From assembly GCA_016617855.1 (NCBI GenBank), contig JAECUM010013003.1, positions 32,147 to 96,146 of the forward strand: DNA of 64,000 nt, given 5' to 3'. Both the position numbers and the translations under genes were made by a program. This DNA comes from Megalonaias nervosa. Taxonomy: Eukaryota; Mollusca; Bivalvia; Unionida; Unionidae. The stretch's first letter is position 1. Every line of letters begins with the position of its first letter. A model generated the notes under the pieces. That model did not search any database. It was not told the DNA's origin and saw nothing but the letters and a program-made list of their open reading frames with translations. Below, in pieces: positions 41,288 through 50,962 of the stretch.

Positions 41288-41935
41288 TCAAAAAATTGAT
41301 TTCGATGGTATTATCGAATTCGGCATAAAAGATGACGTTGACCGTCTCGGTGAGAGCTTCTGCAACTGAAGTTCCACACGCAGTTGACCAGATTTTATAG
41401 AGTGGAAATGTCCCTTGTCGCTGCCTTGGTCAGGAGTGAAATCAAAAGCCCACAAAGTGTAACCTCCGACATAATCTTCGTACGAAATGCCGTGACTGGT
41501 GTTGGTTCCTAGCTGTCCGGTACCTTCGTAAAGGGACAAGTACGATCTCAAGTAATTCTTTTGGGCAAAGTTAGGTTCGAAGGGTCTGGTACACAAGGTC
41601 TTGCCATCGCAACTGACTTCGATCTTGGACACTCTGTAGTGCTTAAACTGGAAAGGATTTTGATCGTGGGCTCCGTTGAGGGCTGCATTACTGACGATGC
41701 CAACGATTAAACGTTTGGGTAACTGTCCTTGGAACAGATGATCTTTGATCTTGGATCGGAGTCCAGCAGCAATGGTGAATGTTTTCACTTCTACACGTCG
41801 TATCGGATACTTGGCGGTCGATCTGCTCAATGTTTGACTGATGTCGTTTCCCGCTTTAGGCAACACTTCTGCGAGACGGACGTAAAGTCTGGCTTCTTGG
41901 ATGATGGTTTTGTACTCGTTGGCATGAGCCATCAA
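41288..41935 (-). pseudogene. MCP: Major capsid protein fragment (C-terminal half), Polinton A2
   Basis: Readable blocks: STAKYPIRRVEVKTFTIAAG, LFQGQLPKRLIVGIVSNAAL, NPFQFKHYRVSKIEVSCDGK, NYLRSYLSLYEGTGQLG and YVGGYTLWAFDFTPDQG. This is the second half of the adintovirus/Polinton hexon-like protein. A shift near 41360 moves the family's end (VNVIFYAEFDNTIEIN) to another frame. The N-terminal half is missing; the fragment abuts the ATPase stop in the same frame, the junction of a deletion of at least 3.8 kb compared with A1. Confidence 0.88.
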
Positions 41936-41995
41936 ATGGAAAGCGACACTGCTGAATTGAGTCTCAGGCGAATATCCACTCCGTTGTGGTTGTGG

Positions 41996-42713
41996 TTAAG
42001 TCGACGACGGGGACGTGTACACGACAGGCCCTCCGTCTTGGCACCAGTGGTGAAACAGATGGGTACGAAATCGCAAATAATCGGGCGTGGTGGGTTTTAA
42101 ATCCACGAGTAAATAGGCATGTGGGGTTTGAGTGGCATCGTCGAACGCATGAGTCAGCCAAGGCGTTCCTAACTGTTTGGCTAACACTTGCACTTGCGAT
42201 TTATCTCTAGGGCTTTTAAACAAGACCACGTAATGAGCATTGAGACTGATGGTGCGATGGGCTTTACTTTGTTAAAACAAATTTTGAGTGATGTAAATGA
42301 CACTGGCATTACGATGATGCCCCTTGCGCGTAAACCACAGTTTAATTTCTTCTTCGTCTTCTCCTAGCATGTCGTCAAAAATAACCAAATGAGTTTGACT
42401 AGGGTCAGACACGATCCCGTTGTCTTCGCTAGGAATGCCTTCTACAAACACGATGGAATCGCCTTGACTTTCTCGCAGAAGGCTGTACGCCGATTGCCAC
42501 TCTTTGTAACACCACACGATGCGTTGAGGGGGACGATCGATCAAATGATGTTTATGTTCGATCAAATGTTTGACAAATTCGGTTTTGCCTGAACCGCTAG
42601 GTCCAGCAATGAGCATGTTAAAGATACAAGGCATCCCAACTAGCACGATCTAAGTGTTCGTCGATGACTTTGAAAGAGGAGGAAGAGGGAGCAGAGACAG
42701 TAGAGGTAGTCAT
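41996..42713 (-). pseudogene. ATP: Polinton A2 packaging ATPase, deletion and stop
   Basis: Starts MTTSTVSAPSSSSFKV. Walker A is IAGPSGSGKTEF and Walker B HLVIFDDMLGEDEEE. An 11-base deletion near 42627 compared with A1 creates a TAA before Walker A, and a C-to-T change gives a TAA after YITQNLF near 42273. The C-terminal end (HLFHHWCQDGGPVVYTSPSS) is as in A1. The breaks differ from those of A1, so the two copies died independently. Confidence 0.88.
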
Positions 42714-42801
42714 AACAGTAGCAGTGCAAGGAAAATGTCAGTTTTGACACGAAGACAGACAAGACAAGAGTTTTTATACTTTTTTCAGGACACGTTTATT
42801 G

Positions 42802-43078
42802 TCATCTATAAATGTGAATAACACGAAAGACAAAAATACATAAAAGCCAAATGGTTAAGTACATGAATAAAAGACACATCAAAACGATCATAGTGGAATA
42901 TAAACAAGTCTCTGTACAACATTTGTGATGATCAAGAGGTGAAATCGTAGGGGTACTGTGTAATGTTCTGAGAGTCTCTACACTCCTTGGCACAGTCACA
43001 CAAGAGTCCTTCCGGAATGGACTTTCGGGGATGTCGATCACGGTCCTGTCCTGAAGAGAGTGGTTTTCCTCGGTCACG

Positions 43079-43109
<31 letters not shown>

Positions 43110-43215
43110 CTTCTTCTTCTTCTTCTTCTTCTTCTGGCACTGTCACTAACACTGGTTTAAAAGTTACTTTTTTCACTGAACGTTTTAATTTTTGAGGATT
43201 ACAGATCTTTGGCAT
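42802..43215 (-). CDS. Probable tail-anchored membrane protein (gene c, copy A2)
   Basis: Same protein as in A1: basic start MPKICNPQKLKRSVKKVTFK, acidic run and hydrophobic C-terminal segment (STMIVLMCLLFMYLTIWLLC). Here the acidic run is about 18 Glu, expanded in frame by a TTC/GAA microsatellite (43079-43135), against five in A1. The ATG overlaps the end of gene b. Confidence 0.6.
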
Positions 43216-43444
43216 AGTGTGCCACTTCTTTTGTCCATGCCTCAAAACCCCAGCTTTTCCAGTCACGTACATCTTTCCAGTAAGGGTGTAAGTCACAAGC
43301 TACACACACGTCGTCGTACACATCTTCAGTGCCTAAAAGTTGACGAATCTTGTTTTCCCGTAGAGGTTGAGAAGTATCAAGATGAAAGCGCAAAGCTTTG
43401 AGCAGAATGAGTCTCTCGTGTACATTTAAAGGGACCACTTTCAT
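43199..43444 (-). CDS. Small accessory gene b (copy A2), intact
   Basis: 81 residues from MKVVPLNVHERLILLKALRF to AHYAKDL, with a Cys pair (CVACDLHP) and a Trp-rich end (YWKDVRDWKSWGFEAWTKEV). The start overlaps the stop of gene a as ATGA, a layout that allows termination-reinitiation. No family recognised. Confidence 0.55.
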   Translation of the reverse strand: MKVVPLNVHERLILLKALRFHLDTSQPLRENKIRQLLGTEDVYDDVCVACDLHPYWKDVRDWKSWGFEAWTKEVAHYAKDL

Positions 43445-43665
43445 GCTTTTTGGAGTGGTATGTACTGTTCGTAAAGAATCCACAAGGAATCGGATGGTAA
43501 ATAAAATCCCAGAAAGCAAGTCACTAAGACACACACTACACGTCGACCCCAATTCAATGGACACAGTTCTCGTAATAGGTGTTGGTAATCCTCCACTGTT
43601 TGAATAGTGTCATTGATTTCAATCCACGGAATCTGTTGTATCACAAATGATAAAGGTCGTGACAT
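43441..43665 (-). CDS. Small accessory gene a (copy A2) with an NWGR motif
   Basis: 74 residues, MSRPLSFVIQQIPWIEIND, then LLRELCPLNWGRRVVCVLVT and a hydrophobic helix. The NWGR block is conserved with A1. Similarity to the Bcl-2 BH1 motif is suggestive only. A GTATAAAAAC box stands 8 bases upstream of the ATG, too close for a start at this ATG in a normal TATA transcript. Confidence 0.45.
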   Translation of the reverse strand: MSRPLSFVIQQIPWIEINDTIQTVEDYQHLLRELCPLNWGRRVVCVLVTCFLGFYLPSDSLWILYEQYIPLQKA

Positions 43666-43698
43666 AGTAGTTTGTTTTTATACCTCTTTTCTCTTACC

Positions 43699-44088
43699 TC
43701 AAACACTTCTCCTAGAGCGAAAGTAATGAACGTAGTGAATAATTTCTGACCACTGCCATTCCAGGAAACGGTTAAGAATGTCAAGAAAATCTTCAAATGT
43801 AAATGGTCTAAAGCGGAATAGTAGGAGGAACGCACCCTTAATCCAGAGAAATCGGGCTTGTTTGTTGACTTTTGTCAATTTCCTCTTGTGAATTTCTCGA
43901 CACAAACGTTCTACAGTCACTAATTGAGATTTGGCTCTGGCAAGTCCCTGCCAAATGTCCTTGTAGATCTTCTCTTGCAATTCGTTTGGTAATGTTTGAA
44001 GATTATTTTCTACATGGGGTTTAAATACTTGTCTAGGGGTTGTACAATGTTTGACTCCTAGACACGTAGCTGGTTTCTTACACGACAT
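43699..44088 (-). CDS. Accessory gene (MSCKK...), intact in A2
   Basis: 129 residues. MSCKKPATCLGVKHCTTPRQ, a helical part with LPNELQEKIYKDIWQGLARA, and a hydrophobic/aromatic C-terminal half (FRFRPFTFEDFLDILNRFLE, EIIHYVHYF). The LPNEL...KI start may be an F-box-like helix, which would link to ubiquitin ligases, but this is weak. It lies between BIR gene 1 and gene a on the same strand. Confidence 0.55.
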   Translation of the reverse strand: MSCKKPATCLGVKHCTTPRQVFKPHVENNLQTLPNELQEKIYKDIWQGLARAKSQLVTVERLCREIHKRKLTKVNKQARFLWIKGAFLLLFRFRPFTFEDFLDILNRFLEWQWSEIIHYVHYFRSRRSV

Positions 44089-44100
44089 GGTATGCCCACT

Positions 44101-44718
44101 TCAATGACGAGGTCCCACTAAAGGTAGGTAGTGACAATCTGGAGACCATCGAGCATGTTCCAGGTAAGCGCAATCTTTCTGTTCCCACTCGTGAAGTGAC
44201 AGACCGCAACTGAAGCACCTGACTTTATCCCCTCTGCCCAAGTAGATAAATCCGGCTCTAGCTAATTCTTCGGGGGTAGGTCCTCCCAGATATTTTAGCC
44301 ATTTTCCTTGGAAGGTTTGAATCCGACTTTCAAAGTCGCAGTATTCAGGCAAACGCACAGGGAACGAATATTCGTCTTTCACAGGTTGAATTCGATGAGG
44401 GTATGGTGAAATATGCAGGAGTTTGCTCAGTTTTACATGACATCCGTAGGGTGGTAGCCACATGGTTTCATAAGGATGACATCCACCATAAAAACCAGTG
44501 AAGTGAAAAGGTGTACGATAACGAGTGGCATCGCTTTTGCATCCATCAGGTTTGACACGCACAGCATCACTTTCCATGGTAGGTACAGTCGTAGCAAAAT
44601 TTCCATGGTGAGGTACTGAATCGCTAAGGTCATAGCGTACGGCATCCCTGCCATCGCAAGGCACAGCATCGTACTCGAGTTTGCTCTTGCTTGATACTTG
44701 CTGTGTGAAAGGATTCAT
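44101..44718 (-). CDS. IAP-like BIR-domain protein 1, intact in A2
   Basis: 205 residues. About 115 N-terminal residues of low complexity with His, Tyr and Pro, then one BIR domain (about 118-199): YSFPVRLPEYCDFESRIQTF, LARAGFIYLGRGDKV, CFSCGLSLHEWEQKDCAYLE and HARWSPDCHYLPL. The zinc ligands C-x2-C, H and C are complete. It ends right after the domain with no RING, so it could bind caspases or IAP antagonists but not ubiquitinate. TATA at 44773-44782. This gene class is known from baculoviruses and other large insect viruses. Confidence 0.9.
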   Translation of the reverse strand: MNPFTQQVSSKSKLEYDAVPCDGRDAVRYDLSDSVPHHGNFATTVPTMESDAVRVKPDGCKSDATRYRTPFHFTGFYGGCHPYETMWLPPYGCHVKLSKLLHISPYPHRIQPVKDEYSFPVRLPEYCDFESRIQTFQGKWLKYLGGPTPEELARAGFIYLGRGDKVRCFSCGLSLHEWEQKDCAYLEHARWSPDCHYLPLVGPRH

Positions 44719-44776
44719 CTTTCTTGCTTGGCGTTTGTAGTGACAATAAACTATCGGTCTTGGACGTTGTCCCTTT

Positions 44777-45256
44777 TTATACTAGTCGTAATGAAGTCTC
44801 GAGCTTGTACATCGTTCCTGTTTTATGACTAGTTTTGGAAGTCTTCCTTTTTTTCTTCTTTAACAACGGTACTACCTTCTCTAAGGTACCGTCATACCTG
44901 AACCGTAGTGTGATGGGTGGAAATGCCATAGAAAGATAAGGACAGTGTGGAGCCCATTGAGTATGTTCCAGAATAGCTGAATCTTTATCGATACATCGAT
45001 CCATACGCAACCTCAGGCCACAACTGAAACACTGTACTTCGTATCCTAATCCAGTCTCAGGTCCCAAGTAGACAAACCCTGTTCTAGCTAAAACATTCGC
45101 AGTAGGTAATCCTTCCCTATCCGTGGGCCATTTTTGAAACGTTTCCAATGGACTGGCACAACTGCAATAGTCAGGCAAGAAAACAGGAAAATGGTATGGT
45201 TTGAACTTGGAGTTCTCTGTGGGTTTCTCACTCGATTCTTGCTGTGTCGAAGTCAT
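44777..45256 (-). CDS. IAP-like BIR-domain protein 2, intact in A2
   Basis: 159 residues. One BIR near the N-terminus (about 22-105): FPVFLPDYCSCASPLETFQK, LARTGFVYLGPETGLGYEV, CFSCGLRLRMDRCIDKDSAI and LEHTQWAPHCPYLSM, with all zinc ligands. The C-terminal tail is basic (KKKKRKTSKTSHK). Its ATG overlaps the POLB stop as ATGA. The two BIR genes share domain layout but are quite diverged, so the duplication is old or they were gained separately. Confidence 0.9.
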   Translation of the reverse strand: MTSTQQESSEKPTENSKFKPYHFPVFLPDYCSCASPLETFQKWPTDREGLPTANVLARTGFVYLGPETGLGYEVQCFSCGLRLRMDRCIDKDSAILEHTQWAPHCPYLSMAFPPITLRFRYDGTLEKVVPLLKKKKRKTSKTSHKTGTMYKLETSLRLV

Positions 45257-48200
45257 CCTTCTTGTTGGTGACTATCGTCTTGGAACCATTTTTTTATACC
45301 AGCGTGACCGTACGGTAAAGTGAAGTGATTGGGAAGCCGTATTCGCTTCTGGTACACGATTTGATAGACTTTTTCCAAGGGTCGACTGACGATTTGGTGT
45401 GTGGGTAAACGTACAATCTTGTGCGGTTCGTGTGTGGTCACTTTAAAATTTCTATTCTGTCCAGACTGCAAGGCTTCTTTCAAGACGCCAAAGTTCACCA
45501 CTCGACTGGTGCGATAATTGAGAGTCAATCCTTTCACTTTGCACTCCGTGTACACTTCTCCTTGTTTGTCCCGGTATTCGTAGCCGTAAGTTTTGGGACC
45601 GCCACTTGCAAAACTTAGAATCTTGTCGTCGGGATGCTCGTCCGTCCATGCTCCTAAATTATCTCCTTCGATGTCAGGGTGAGGTTGACCCAGGCGATCG
45701 ATGTAGATGCAACTGTCCGTGTCAAAATACAGCACACGATCTCCTAACAGTTCTAAAGCTTCGTACAGTTTTAAGCGAGCATGGGCTGTCACGTAAGTCG
45801 CAATGATGACATTTCCAGATTCGTTGGCTTCTACAAAGTCCAGTTTTTCTTCGTAATTGACTAAGATCAAGTCCTCACGAAGGACGTCCACGTGTTTCAT
45901 GTATTTCGTTTTGTCGTGAATCATCTGGAAGTAGCGGGAAGGTTCAGTCAAATACTCCGTCTTGGGTAAACACGGTCGTTGTGCCATTTTACCCCACAAA
46001 CAATTCAACATCACTTTGGCAAACGATCGCCTTCCTTCGTTTTTCTCGATGTGGTCTAAATGGATGCCTCCTGCTCCCAGTATTTCTCTTTGAATTTCTT
46101 TTGGTCTTCGGGAGTGACGCACCAGGAAGGATAACCGCTAGCTTCTTGTTTCAGTTTCAAAAAGGCATTCACGTAGTCTGCAAAAATCACTTTTTGAGTC
46201 TCGTCGCCTTTGTGGTATTTTTCTGTCTTGGGAAAGTGGTAAATTTCGTACACTTCTAACAGTTGGTATCTCAAGTCCAGAGCTTTAAACAATTCTACGC
46301 TGACCCACGTTCCCGTCAAGGCGCGTTCTTCCTGAGTGTGCTGACTAGGTTGGTCGTGGTTGCACGTTTCGGCACAAGTACGGCACAAGGGAAACATCAG
46401 TTTTCCTTGGCAATGGTGAGGTAAAACGGGATGGTACAAGTCCGTGGGAGGCAAGACTTTACATTTGATCAATCCGTCCTATTGTCTAATATTGTCCACG
46501 TCGATGTGTTCCGTCAGTATTGTGGATGCCCTGCGGGAAAGTGATAATATTTGCACACGTACGGATACAGAGAACACACGTCCAAGTATTTGATTTCCTC
46601 TCCTTTCTCCTCGTCGGCTTGGTATAGCAAACAGGTGGCATTCGTCCGTTCTCCGTACAAACTGTCTCTTGGGTTCAGTGGGTCCACCAGCTTGTAACTT
46701 TCCACGATGCGCTTAAACTCGGGATCGGTTTTCAATCGCTGATCGTACTCGTGTTCCCACATTTCTACCACTTGGTATCCTTGCTCTTCTAACTTCAAGC
46801 GTCGCTGACAAGTGGCCTGGTACAAGTCTTCCATGGTCCGTTGTAAAAACTGATTTTTAGTGTTACGTTGAGGGTAGCAGATAGGACATCCGTGAAATAA
46901 GCACCCGTTAAACTTGTACACAATGTTGGGGTTTTCTAAGTCCCAGCCATCCAATGAATATCTTCCGATGGCTTTCTCGCCTCCTCCGTTGCGAGCATGT
47001 TGGATCCATTTGTCTTCCTTGTCACACAAGTAATGTAACCAGCGTAGGGCTTTGACCGAGTACTGACGTTTGACAAAGTTCGTCGTTTGAGGACAGATGA
47101 CAGCTAGGGTGTTTTCGGGCATGAATCGTTGGCGGTACACTAAGGAACACGCTTTGGCAATGGTGCAGGCTTCTTTCAAAGGATCTATCTCTCCGTGTTC
47201 CATGAACAGTTCTCGAAATTTTCCACAGCAACGCCGTAAAATGTCCACGTCGGAACGACAATATTTTAACATTTCTTCCTGAAAGTCGAAATGGCCCGAG
47301 GCGTGAGCGTGGTACCAAGCGTAGAAAGCTTCTCGTTGTTCGGTACGCATGTTGTCGGGGTCGTAATAGTGAGCCTCAGGCAAATGGGGTAGAACGCTAT
47401 GTTGATTGGCTTCGGTATTGAAAAAGTGCGGTAAATAGCCCTTGGCCATTTCTGTCATTCCAAACGTTTTAGGCATGCGACTCAAAGGCATGGCCAAGTA
47501 ACTCATCGAATCTTTAAACTGCACTTGGCCCACTTGCATGGAAATGATTTTGGCTCCGTTCAATGTCACTTTAGGACGTTCGGTACTTTGTTCCGTACAG
47601 TATCTCAAAAGAAACTGTCCATCGTATCCCGAGAAATTGTGAGCCATCACCGTGGCATAGCAATGACAATCTCCGTAACGTTCGATGTCTTCTTGGCTCC
47701 ACGTCTCGTCGATATGGTTTAAGATCCATTGGGGAAAATTACCCAATTTGTTCGGTAACCGAAAGATTTTTTCACGTCCTCCAGGAATCTTGCTACAGTG
47801 AGGGCAATGAGCAAAGATAGGCTCTTGGATGCACTTCTCACACGCTCGATGAGCCACGCAGAAATTTGGAATGTGAATGCCAGTCTCCTGCATGCATTCG
47901 GAATCGAAAAAGATGAAATTCCCTTTCTTCTTGTGGTCATCTTCCTCCTGTATGGAATGGTATTTCTGAATGTAGCATTCGTGTTCCAAGTCCACGATTT
48001 GGCGACAAATGTGACATCGTTTCTTTCCTGAACAGACGTGAGCCTTTGCATTATTGGTACGTATGCCTTGTCCACAAGTAGGGCACAATCTCAGGAGTTG
48101 GCAAGCACATTTCTGCTGTGAACCTTGCTTTTTCAGATGTTGTTGTTAACAGGTAGGGTTGACAAACGTGCGCTGACAAGCTGGGCAATGAACTCGTTCT

Positions 48201-49336
48201 TGTCCTAGGTCCAGACAGGGTTTAGAGGCTAAACATCCCTCACATTTCGATCAGCAATGCTTGTGTTACTCTCGATTGTTATAGCCATAGTCACATTTCT
48301 TACAGTAATAACCGTATGACAGGAATGCAGTGATACTGGTAATGGCATCAAAATGTTCATCGTGATGATAGACGTGAATGTATTTTCCGTCTGTGAAATT
48401 TTTGCCTCGAAACAACAGAGGTCCGCGCACTTCTTGAGGGTGTACTTTCAAGGTGTATCGTGGAGCCAAGACGTCTTGCAATTTTTGCATTTCAGGAATG
48501 CCGCAGGGTGTGTCTTCGGATAGCCCTGCTTGCTGTAACAGGAGTTCTGCATCTCTTTGTTGTTTGGCTCGGTCCGATTGTTGAATAGTTTTCCAGGCTC
48601 TTTTCCATTCTGCCGTGTCGTTCTTGTCGGCATATGTTCGTCCCACCACGATGGCACGGGCTAAACATATCTAGTTTTGAGGGTTGTTAATTTGAACGAT
48701 GCTGCGCTTGATGGTGCGAAGATTGTCTACCAAGATCACCTTTTTTTTGCCATGTCCTGTCCCTTGGGGAAGAGACACGTGGGTCATGAACAGTGTCGCT
48801 TTTCCGTCGGTGATGTGAAACTTGTCGTTGGATTGTTGTACGTGTTGAATCTTGCCCATGACTTTGGAAGGTGTCAATTCTGCTGGGCTGCTAAACTCGA
48901 TCCAAACGGGGGACTTCAAATTGTTGTGATAAATAGAACGTCTCAAGCGATCGTCTTCTTTGGCTTGACATTGCCGTTTCAGTGTGGTTAACAAAGAATC
49001 ACACACATCAGTGATGAACCTTTCTGCTTTCTCCAACGGTACGTCGGACTTGAAATCTTTACATTTCACTGCGTACGTGTAGGCCGTAGTTCTAAATTTT
49101 CTAGAGGAGCGTTTGTCCGTCTCTCGAATGTGGAAGTACTTTTCAGGGTTTACTGGTGGTGATGGACTTTGGTTTGGTGTAGACTCTCTGGGCCTAGATT
49201 CTGTTTCACTCATCTCATCTTCAAAATCGCTGGCATAAATTTGAACCAAGACTTCAGCTAATGTGCGAGGCGATAAATCACGTTCCAGCCTCTTACTTTC
49301 TTCTCCTTTCTTTACGAAATGATGCGATCGTTTCAT
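45253..49336 (-). pseudogene. POLB: Polinton A2 protein-primed DNA polymerase B, several breaks
   Basis: More complete than A1. N-terminal region from MKRSHHFVKKGEES, a zinc-finger region (CPTCGQGIRTNNAKAHVC, CHICRQIVDLEHECY), exo I FIFFDSECM, exo II HNFSGYDGQFLL, exo III YCRSDVDIL, motif A LDVCSLYPYV, motif B AKVMLNCLWGK and motif C YFDTDS. Breaks: TAG near 48671, TAA near 48270, lost frame between 48090 and 48265, shifts near 46520 and 46050. The longest open piece is 524 codons and covers the exonuclease and palm entry. About 1,360 codons in total. Confidence 0.93.
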
Positions 49337-49393
49337 CTTGACTGCAAAAAGTTAAATGCCTACATTTGAAACGCCACGGACCCCTATATATCC

Positions 49394-49771
49394 ATGTCAG
49401 ACTCAGACAAGCCGACGGACTACTCTCCCTCCTTTCGAGATAAAAGTCAAGATACTTGCTATATCTGTCAGAAGAAAGGGCATTAGACTACAGAATGTCC
49501 AGACCGTCAAAAAAGCAAGACCAGTGTCAAAAGAGACAAGAGTCAAGATACCTGTTATCATTGTAAAGAGAAAGGACATTGGTCTTCAGAGTGTCCTAAG
49601 AAAGAACAGGAGCAGGAGGAGGAAGAAGAAAAAGAGGTGCCCTCGGCAAAGGAAGAACCCCGCCACGTTCAGAAAGAGAATACAGAAAAGAAAAGAAGAC
49701 GAAAAAAAAAGTCAGGAAGAAGAGGAGGAAAAAACTGTGAAAGTGAAGAAATTTAAGAAACAGAGAGAGTA
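49394..49771 (+). pseudogene. CCHC zinc-knuckle gene (copy A2), stop in first knuckle
   Basis: Two knuckles: CYICQKKGH then a TAG where A1 has Trp, and an intact CYHCKEKGHWSSEC. The tail is Glu/Lys-rich. Compared with A1, a stretch of about 140 bases after MSDSD is missing. Each copy keeps a different intact knuckle, so the ancestor probably had two. Confidence 0.65.
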
Positions 49772-50030
49772 AAGAAAAAAAACAAAGAAGAGTCTATGAA
49801 CTTTTTTAAAAAGTGTTGTGTTATATTGTGTTGTGATATTGGAATGTAAAAATTTGTAACAGAATAGACCAGACTGAAAAAACGTAAGTGTCTCTTGGTT
49901 TTGATTGTTTAGAATATTAAGGACCTACACTCACGCACTCACACACGTACATCGTTGAGCAAACAAGGGATTTTGAGTTTTAATTGATTTTGGCAAAATG
50001 AATTGCTATCTCTTTTCGAAAGAAGTGAGT

Positions 50031-50046
50031 GGCCCTGAAAAGGGCC
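50031..50046 (-). terminator. Orphan histone-type 3' stem-loop of the truncated gene
   Basis: Minus strand GGCCCTTTTCAGGGCC, six perfect pairs, then ACTCAC; TCGAAAAGA lies downstream (50011-50019). It matches the hairpin at 11854 but with a perfect stem. The gene it served is truncated a little upstream. Confidence 0.75.
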
Positions 50047-50059
50047 ATTGGGTATTTTT

Positions 50060-50191
50060 TCAGAAAACAATCTCAGGAACGAGGAGTAATCCGCTTTAAC
50101 TGCCTTAAGTCTTTGCCACGGCCAAGGCTTACTTCTGGACTTGCTCCTGTCAATGATTAGGTAGAAATCACTAGGGGTGGTATCTTCGGTG

Positions 50192-50192
<1 letters not shown>
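50060..50192 (-). pseudogene. Remnant of the A1-type coiled-coil gene, cut by the TIR
   Basis: The last ~45 codons of the gene at 11902-12534, aligned base by base, ending abruptly where a GT run begins. Everything upstream (promoter and most of the gene) has been replaced by a copy of the left-end sequence. Confidence 0.75.
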
Positions 50193-50239
<47 letters not shown>

Positions 50240-50370
50240 GGCATTCTCGTCCGTTGGTGTAGATAGTAAATAGGTGTGTGTTTTATGCTTTCTCATTCGT
50301 TGGTGTGGATAGTAAATAATGTGTGAAGTGAGTGTAAGGGATGTTTTCGTTCACGTCCGTGCTTGAAGTA

Positions 50371-50380
50371 TATAAAAGCA
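50371..50380 (+). promoter_or_regulatory. TATA box (TATATAAAAG) of the TIR gene
   Basis: A strong TATA motif followed, before the ATG 166 bases later, by about three 19-bp GC-rich repeats (GGGGCCAAGGGCCCAGCCC). The same box is in the left TIR at about 39052-39061 on the minus strand. Confidence 0.7.
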
Positions 50381-50545
50381 TAGCGTTCGTCATTCGCACC
50401 ACATGGCCCAGCTCGGGGCCAAGAGCCCAGCCCGGGGCCAAGGGCCCAGCCCGGGGCTATAACCAGTCACAAAAGCGCTTAAGTGCACAAGCGACTATAA
50501 TCCTTCAGTCAGTCATTCGCACCATTCAACGCTGAAAATAAAAAA

Positions 50546-50881
50546 ATGGCTAGCAACATGGAGAGAATGATAAGATTGCAGGAGGTGGTAGACACACTAG
50601 GCATGGTGGAGGAGATGCTACTTAGAATGCAGCTTGGGGCTTATAGCCCGCGCAGATTGGCTATGGAAATCAACAATTTAAAGAGTGGAAAGGAGATATT
50701 AAATGAGATGATTAGAATTGAAAAGGACGAAAAGGAAGATATAGAAGACAAAAGGAGGATGAGGGAGTGGAACGAAAAAATAGAAAAGGAAGAAGAAAAT
50801 GAAAAAAGGAAGAAACAGGAAAAGGAGGAGGAGAAGGAAAAACAGGAGGAGGAAAAGAATGAGAAGAAGAAAAAAGTGTAG
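50546..50881 (+). CDS. TIR coiled-coil protein, right copy, intact
   Basis: 111 residues: MASNMERMIRLQEVVDTLGM, a hydrophobic helical start, then MEINNLKSGKEILNEMIRIE and an extended Glu/Lys/Arg coiled coil (about residues 60-111). It has a TATA box, a GC-rich leader and a perfect histone-type hairpin 66 bases after its stop, so it looks like a properly built early gene. No known family. The highly charged helix alone gives no function. Confidence 0.7.
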   Translation: MASNMERMIRLQEVVDTLGMVEEMLLRMQLGAYSPRRLAMEINNLKSGKEILNEMIRIEKDEKEDIEDKRRMREWNEKIEKEEENEKRKKQEKEEEKEKQEEEKNEKKKKV

Positions 50882-50946
50882 GACAGAAAATAAGAAGTTG
50901 GTGGAGGAATAGAAGAACTTAGAAGAAGACAAAGAAGAAAACCAAA

Positions 50947-50962
50947 GGCCCTTTTCAGGGCC
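50947..50962 (+). terminator. Histone-mRNA-type 3' stem-loop (A2 right TIR)
   Basis: AAAGGCCCTTTTCAGGGCCA with ACTCCA after it: six-pair stem, TTTC loop, A-rich 5' flank and ACYCA-like 3' flank, as in metazoan histone mRNAs. TCGAAAAGA (50974-50982) stands 12 bases downstream, the position of the U7-binding element. Confidence 0.85.
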
